Shown in pieces: positions 61,434-64,000 of a DNA stretch of 64,000 bases (the stretch's first letter is position 1; each line of letters opens with the position of its first letter). The notes beneath the pieces are model-generated. The model searched no databases. It had not been told where the DNA came from and saw nothing but the letters and a program-made list of their open reading frames with translations. The stretch spans positions 930,001 to 994,000 of the forward strand of contig JACJXQ010000008.1 in NCBI GenBank assembly GCA_020636495.1, read 5' to 3'. The position numbers were made by a program, and so were the translations under genes. Source of the stretch: Chitinophagales bacterium. Its GTDB lineage: Bacteria > Bacteroidota > Bacteroidia > Chitinophagales > Chitinophagaceae.

Positions 61434-61730
61434 TCAGGATACTACTATTCGTTGTTCCACACTCCAGGCTTGCGGTTTATCCGCAAATAACGCTTTGGTC
61501 TTTTTCCAGGTATCTTTAAATAGTTCTGAGAACCTGTAATGGTCAAGGTGCTGTTCGCTATCCCAGATACTGTACGTAAAATACACAGTTTCATTGCCAG
61601 CCTGCTGCCATAACTCCAGGTGATGACAGCCATCGAAATGCCTTATCAGCTCCTTTCGTTCATTGAAAAGCGTGAGGAAATTATTAACCTCTTCTTCTCT
61701 GAAACTCATCTTTACGATGCGTACTATCAT
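61434..61730 (-). CDS. Antibiotic biosynthesis monooxygenase (ABM)-like protein
   Basis: A 98-residue dimeric alpha+beta-barrel protein of the ABM/YgiN type. It has IVRIVKMSFREEEVNNFLTL, IRHFDGCHHLELWQQAGNET, FTYSIWDSEQHLDHYRFSEL and a C-terminal VEQR strand, the usual ferredoxin-like pattern. Its substrate is unknown; members include quinol monooxygenases and haem-degrading IsdG-type enzymes. It overlaps the upstream SAM-hydrolase-family gene by 4 bp. Confidence 0.82.
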   Translation of the reverse strand: MIVRIVKMSFREEEVNNFLTLFNERKELIRHFDGCHHLELWQQAGNETVYFTYSIWDSEQHLDHYRFSELFKDTWKKTKALFADKPQAWSVEQRIVVS

Positions 61731-62521
61731 TCGAAACTGATTTTAATGGTGTTATGTGGTTTGTTCCGTTCACGTATCACTTTTATTCCAAAGAGCTTGG
61801 CTGCATTGCCCTTATTAATGGCAATTTCCATATACCCGGCGCTGTTAAAGCGGCAGAGCTTTTCCCCTGTCGGAACGGAGTTATAATTGTTACTTATCGT
61901 ATTAATTGAATCGCCACGTATCACATCTATTGAAAATGCCCTGCCTTTTGCTGCTGTTTCAAAATCGTCTTTTGTAATATTCAGTATTATATTTTCAAAC
62001 CTGTCAATATGTATAACAGAGCATTCTATTCGATCAGTATATACTATGGGCTTACTCTCAAACGGAGCGTTCTGCAGCTCATACTCCTCAAGCCCTGCTT
62101 CATTTGGTTTTCTTACACCGATCTCATTTATTGTATCTGTAACGGCGTGCATCCAGCCTGATAACCCTGTATTACCTGACATATTATGACAACTCCATGT
62201 TCCTGTTAGCTTATTACCAAATGCAAGCGGAAGCACTCCATTATCCGGCGCAAATACGAACTGATCATTTACACTGGCCAATACGAGTCTGGGTATATCG
62301 GTGTAATACAGGTCGAATAATATTATGTGAAAAGTACCCGGAGCAAAATCATGTATAGATGAAGCAAGCAAGTATGATGCTTCTTGCAAGTAGAAAGGGT
62401 ATATATTATGTGTTACGTCTATTACTGTTTTACCTGGTAGCTGTTGCATCAGGATGCTCTTGGTTTTTGCTACCCCTGCACTATAATCGCCCAGGTCTGA
62501 TAATAACGTAATAAACTGCAT
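61727..62521 (-). CDS. SAM hydroxide adenosyltransferase-family (DUF62) protein, divergent
   Basis: A 264-residue protein related to SAM hydrolases and the fluorinase/chlorinase fold. The N-terminus ITLLSDLGDYSAGVAKTKSI and TVIDVTHNIYPFYLQEASYL, the VNDQFVFAPDNGVLPLAF strand and IHIDRFENIILNITKDDF in the C-terminal barrel fit the family. The usual VVDPGVG-R-R active-site segment reads LFDLYYTDIPRLVL, so the catalytic Asp/Arg placement is altered. SAM hydrolysis to adenosine and methionine is the family role, but activity here is uncertain. It is coupled to the ABM-like gene. Confidence 0.82.
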   Translation of the reverse strand: MQFITLLSDLGDYSAGVAKTKSILMQQLPGKTVIDVTHNIYPFYLQEASYLLASSIHDFAPGTFHIILFDLYYTDIPRLVLASVNDQFVFAPDNGVLPLAFGNKLTGTWSCHNMSGNTGLSGWMHAVTDTINEIGVRKPNEAGLEEYELQNAPFESKPIVYTDRIECSVIHIDRFENIILNITKDDFETAAKGRAFSIDVIRGDSINTISNNYNSVPTGEKLCRFNSAGYMEIAINKGNAAKLFGIKVIRERNKPHNTIKISFE

Positions 62522-62649
62522 GATAAGACAAATGTAAGTGCTGCCTTTAATTACTCAAAAGATACGGATAAATACCAAATGAAATAATTTTAAGCATAAT
62601 TCGTTATTGCTTTACAGGGACGTAATTATTTAGTAATCTTGTAACCTCT

Positions 62650-64000
62650 ATGAATAGAAGGTTTGGTATATACATATTGTTCTTAGCTGCAGTTGCTTTT
62701 ATGATGGCAACCGGTTGCAGAAAAGAGAAATTCCTGGATACAGGTGGGGAGTTGAAGTTTTCGGTAGATACACTGATGTTCGATACTGTATTTACTTCAT
62801 TGGGTAGCTTTACGGCATCAGTAAAAATATACAACCCACAAAGCCAGAAGGTAAATGTGAGTAATATACATCTGGAAGATAAATTTGGGAACTCACCATT
62901 TATCATTAACGTAAATGGTCATGCCGGTGATGCAGAGAATATTGAGATAGCTGCCAAAGACAGCATTTACGTATTTGCAACGGTAAATATCGATCCCACC
63001 AGTGAAAATAATCCCTTTGTGGTAGAAGATAACCTGGTTGCTACACTAAATGGCAAAAGCTACTCCATACCATTTCTTGCATACGGTCAAAATGCTTATT
63101 ACATTGTAGATAGTACAATTGCAGGAAACCATACATGGAAAACTGATAAACCATATGTAATAATACACAATGCAGCTGTGGACACTAACTCAATACTAAC
63201 AATTCCAGCCGGTTGCAGAATATATGTTCATGCAGATTCGCGATTGTATGTATTGGGGACATTAAAGGTGAAAGGCACTAAAGAGGATAGTGTTGTTTTT
63301 CAAGGAGACAGGCTTGACCGTAAATATTTTGGTAATGAGGGCTATCCAGGAGAGTGGGGTGGTATATATTTTAACGTCACAAGTACAAACAATGAGATAG
63401 AGTACGCCATTCTGAAGAATGTAGGCAACAGTACACGTTTAGGTACATCTACCTTATCTCCGGCAGCAATACAATTATCGCCCGATACAATTGATGATAA
63501 TACATATCAACTGGTAATGAAAAACACGGTGATAGAAAACTCAATTGGCTATGGCATATTGGCCCTTGGGAGCACACTATATGCAAGCAACTGCCTCATT
63601 AATACATGTGGAGCTCAGTGTTTTGCCGGCGCTCAAGGCGGGCAATATAATCTTGACAACTGTACGTTTGCCACATACGGCACTGCTAAAGTAAGCCATA
63701 TTGATGTTCCTGTAATGACCCTGTTGAATTACTTTCAGGTGAGTAATACAGAATATTATGTAGGTCCTTTGGTTTGCGAGTTGAATAATTGTGTTGTTTG
63801 GGGTTCACTGGAAACTGAATTTGAAACTGATTACAAAGGAGATACAACACTGGCAGAGTCAAAATTCTCAGTCAGGTTGAATAATTGTCTTGTGAAAAAC
63901 AAAGACGGAATACCTTCAGGGGTAATTGCAGTTGATACGAAGGTCAACGAGGATCCTAAATTTAAGGATTATAGTACACTGAATTTTCGCCCTTCCGAGG
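62650..64000 (+). CDS. Lipoprotein with right-handed beta-helix (partial, 3' end outside window)
   Basis: An open frame of 450 codons from ATG 62650 to the window end, with no stop. The N-terminus MNRRFGIYILFLAAVAFMMA, TGC is a lipoprotein signal (ATGC lipobox, Cys ~23). Residues ~30-150 are a beta-rich Ig-like region (KIYNPQSQKVNVSNIHLEDK). From ~180, repeated short beta turns appear (GGIYFNVTSTNNEIEYAILK, VIENSIGYGILALGSTLYAS, NLDNCTFATYGTAK), typical of parallel beta-helix (pectate-lyase/NosD-like) folds. It is probably a surface lipoprotein. A TAATCTTG box precedes the start. Confidence 0.82.
   Translation, partial: MNRRFGIYILFLAAVAFMMATGCRKEKFLDTGGELKFSVDTLMFDTVFTSLGSFTASVKIYNPQSQKVNVSNIHLEDKFGNSPFIINVNGHAGDAENIEIAAKDSIYVFATVNIDPTSENNPFVVEDNLVATLNGKSYSIPFLAYGQNAYYIVDSTIAGNHTWKTDKPYVIIHNAAVDTNSILTIPAGCRIYVHADSRLYVLGTLKVKGTKEDSVVFQGDRLDRKYFGNEGYPGEWGGIYFNVTSTNNEIEYAILKNVGNSTRLGTSTLSPAAIQLSPDTIDDNTYQLVMKNTVIENSIGYGILALGSTLYASNCLINTCGAQCFAGAQGGQYNLDNCTFATYGTAKVSHIDVPVMTLLNYFQVSNTEYYVGPLVCELNNCVVWGSLETEFETDYKGDTTLAESKFSVRLNNCLVKNKDGIPSGVIAVDTKVNEDPKFKDYSTLNFRPSE

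Overview
The window is a chromosomal segment of a member of the Bacteroidota, most like the Chitinophagaceae and relatives. The evidence is four proteins ending in type IX secretion (T9SS) sorting-type domains, PorG-like and PorV/PorQ-like outer-membrane proteins, a CarboxypepD_reg-plus-TonB receptor, Bacteroidota promoter boxes (TTTG, about 20 bp, TAnnTTTG), few Shine-Dalgarno sequences, and an FtsZ with a long linker. No rRNA, tRNA or CRISPR array was seen.

Layout. 1-8032 is the distal dcw cluster on the + strand: end of murD, then ftsW, murG, murC, ftsQ, ftsA and ftsZ, closed by a terminator. 8166-11857 holds a small secreted protein, a T9SS-exported choice-of-anchor I protein and a GNAT acetyltransferase. 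10889-16256 is the least conserved part. It has an AT-rich stretch with two secreted proteins of unknown function, a tandem array of three 107-bp units, an ORF with a phage-terminase-small-subunit-like N-terminus whose tail is built from palindromic repeats inserted in frame, and a cluster of TTAAC-type palindromes.

16257-34075 is mixed housekeeping and envelope content. It includes an ECF sigma factor, rsmE, a DUF4159 protein, a glycosyltransferase, a cytochrome c peroxidase with a small haem lipoprotein, a PhoX-like T9SS cargo protein, a tyrosine phosphatase with hisS, a PorG-like barrel, tyrS, and a seven-haem cytochrome with TPRs. Two pairs of tandemly duplicated barrel-like proteins and a superoxide dismutase follow. 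34281-38678 is an RND pump with its TolC partner but no adaptor gene beside it. 38679-40611 is a leftward group of a membrane protein, a cupin and a DUF1835 protein.

40962-46496 encodes a 1844-residue surface protein with 19 Ig-like repeats and a T9SS domain. pdxA and pepA lie leftward of a divergent promoter region, and rsmA plus a 2-hydroxyacid dehydrogenase lie rightward. 51445-60461 is a three-gene outer-membrane module: a TonB-dependent-receptor-like barrel, a 1325-residue T9SS-sorted protein and a PorV/PorQ-like barrel. greA, a HIT protein, an ABM-like protein, a divergent SAM-hydrolase-family protein and the 5' part of a beta-helix lipoprotein gene complete the window.

The observations most worth follow-up are the in-frame palindromic repeats in the terminase-like ORF, the TonB/T9SS/PorV trio, and the 19-repeat giant protein. 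All functions are inferred by reading motifs and remembered family features; no database search was run.
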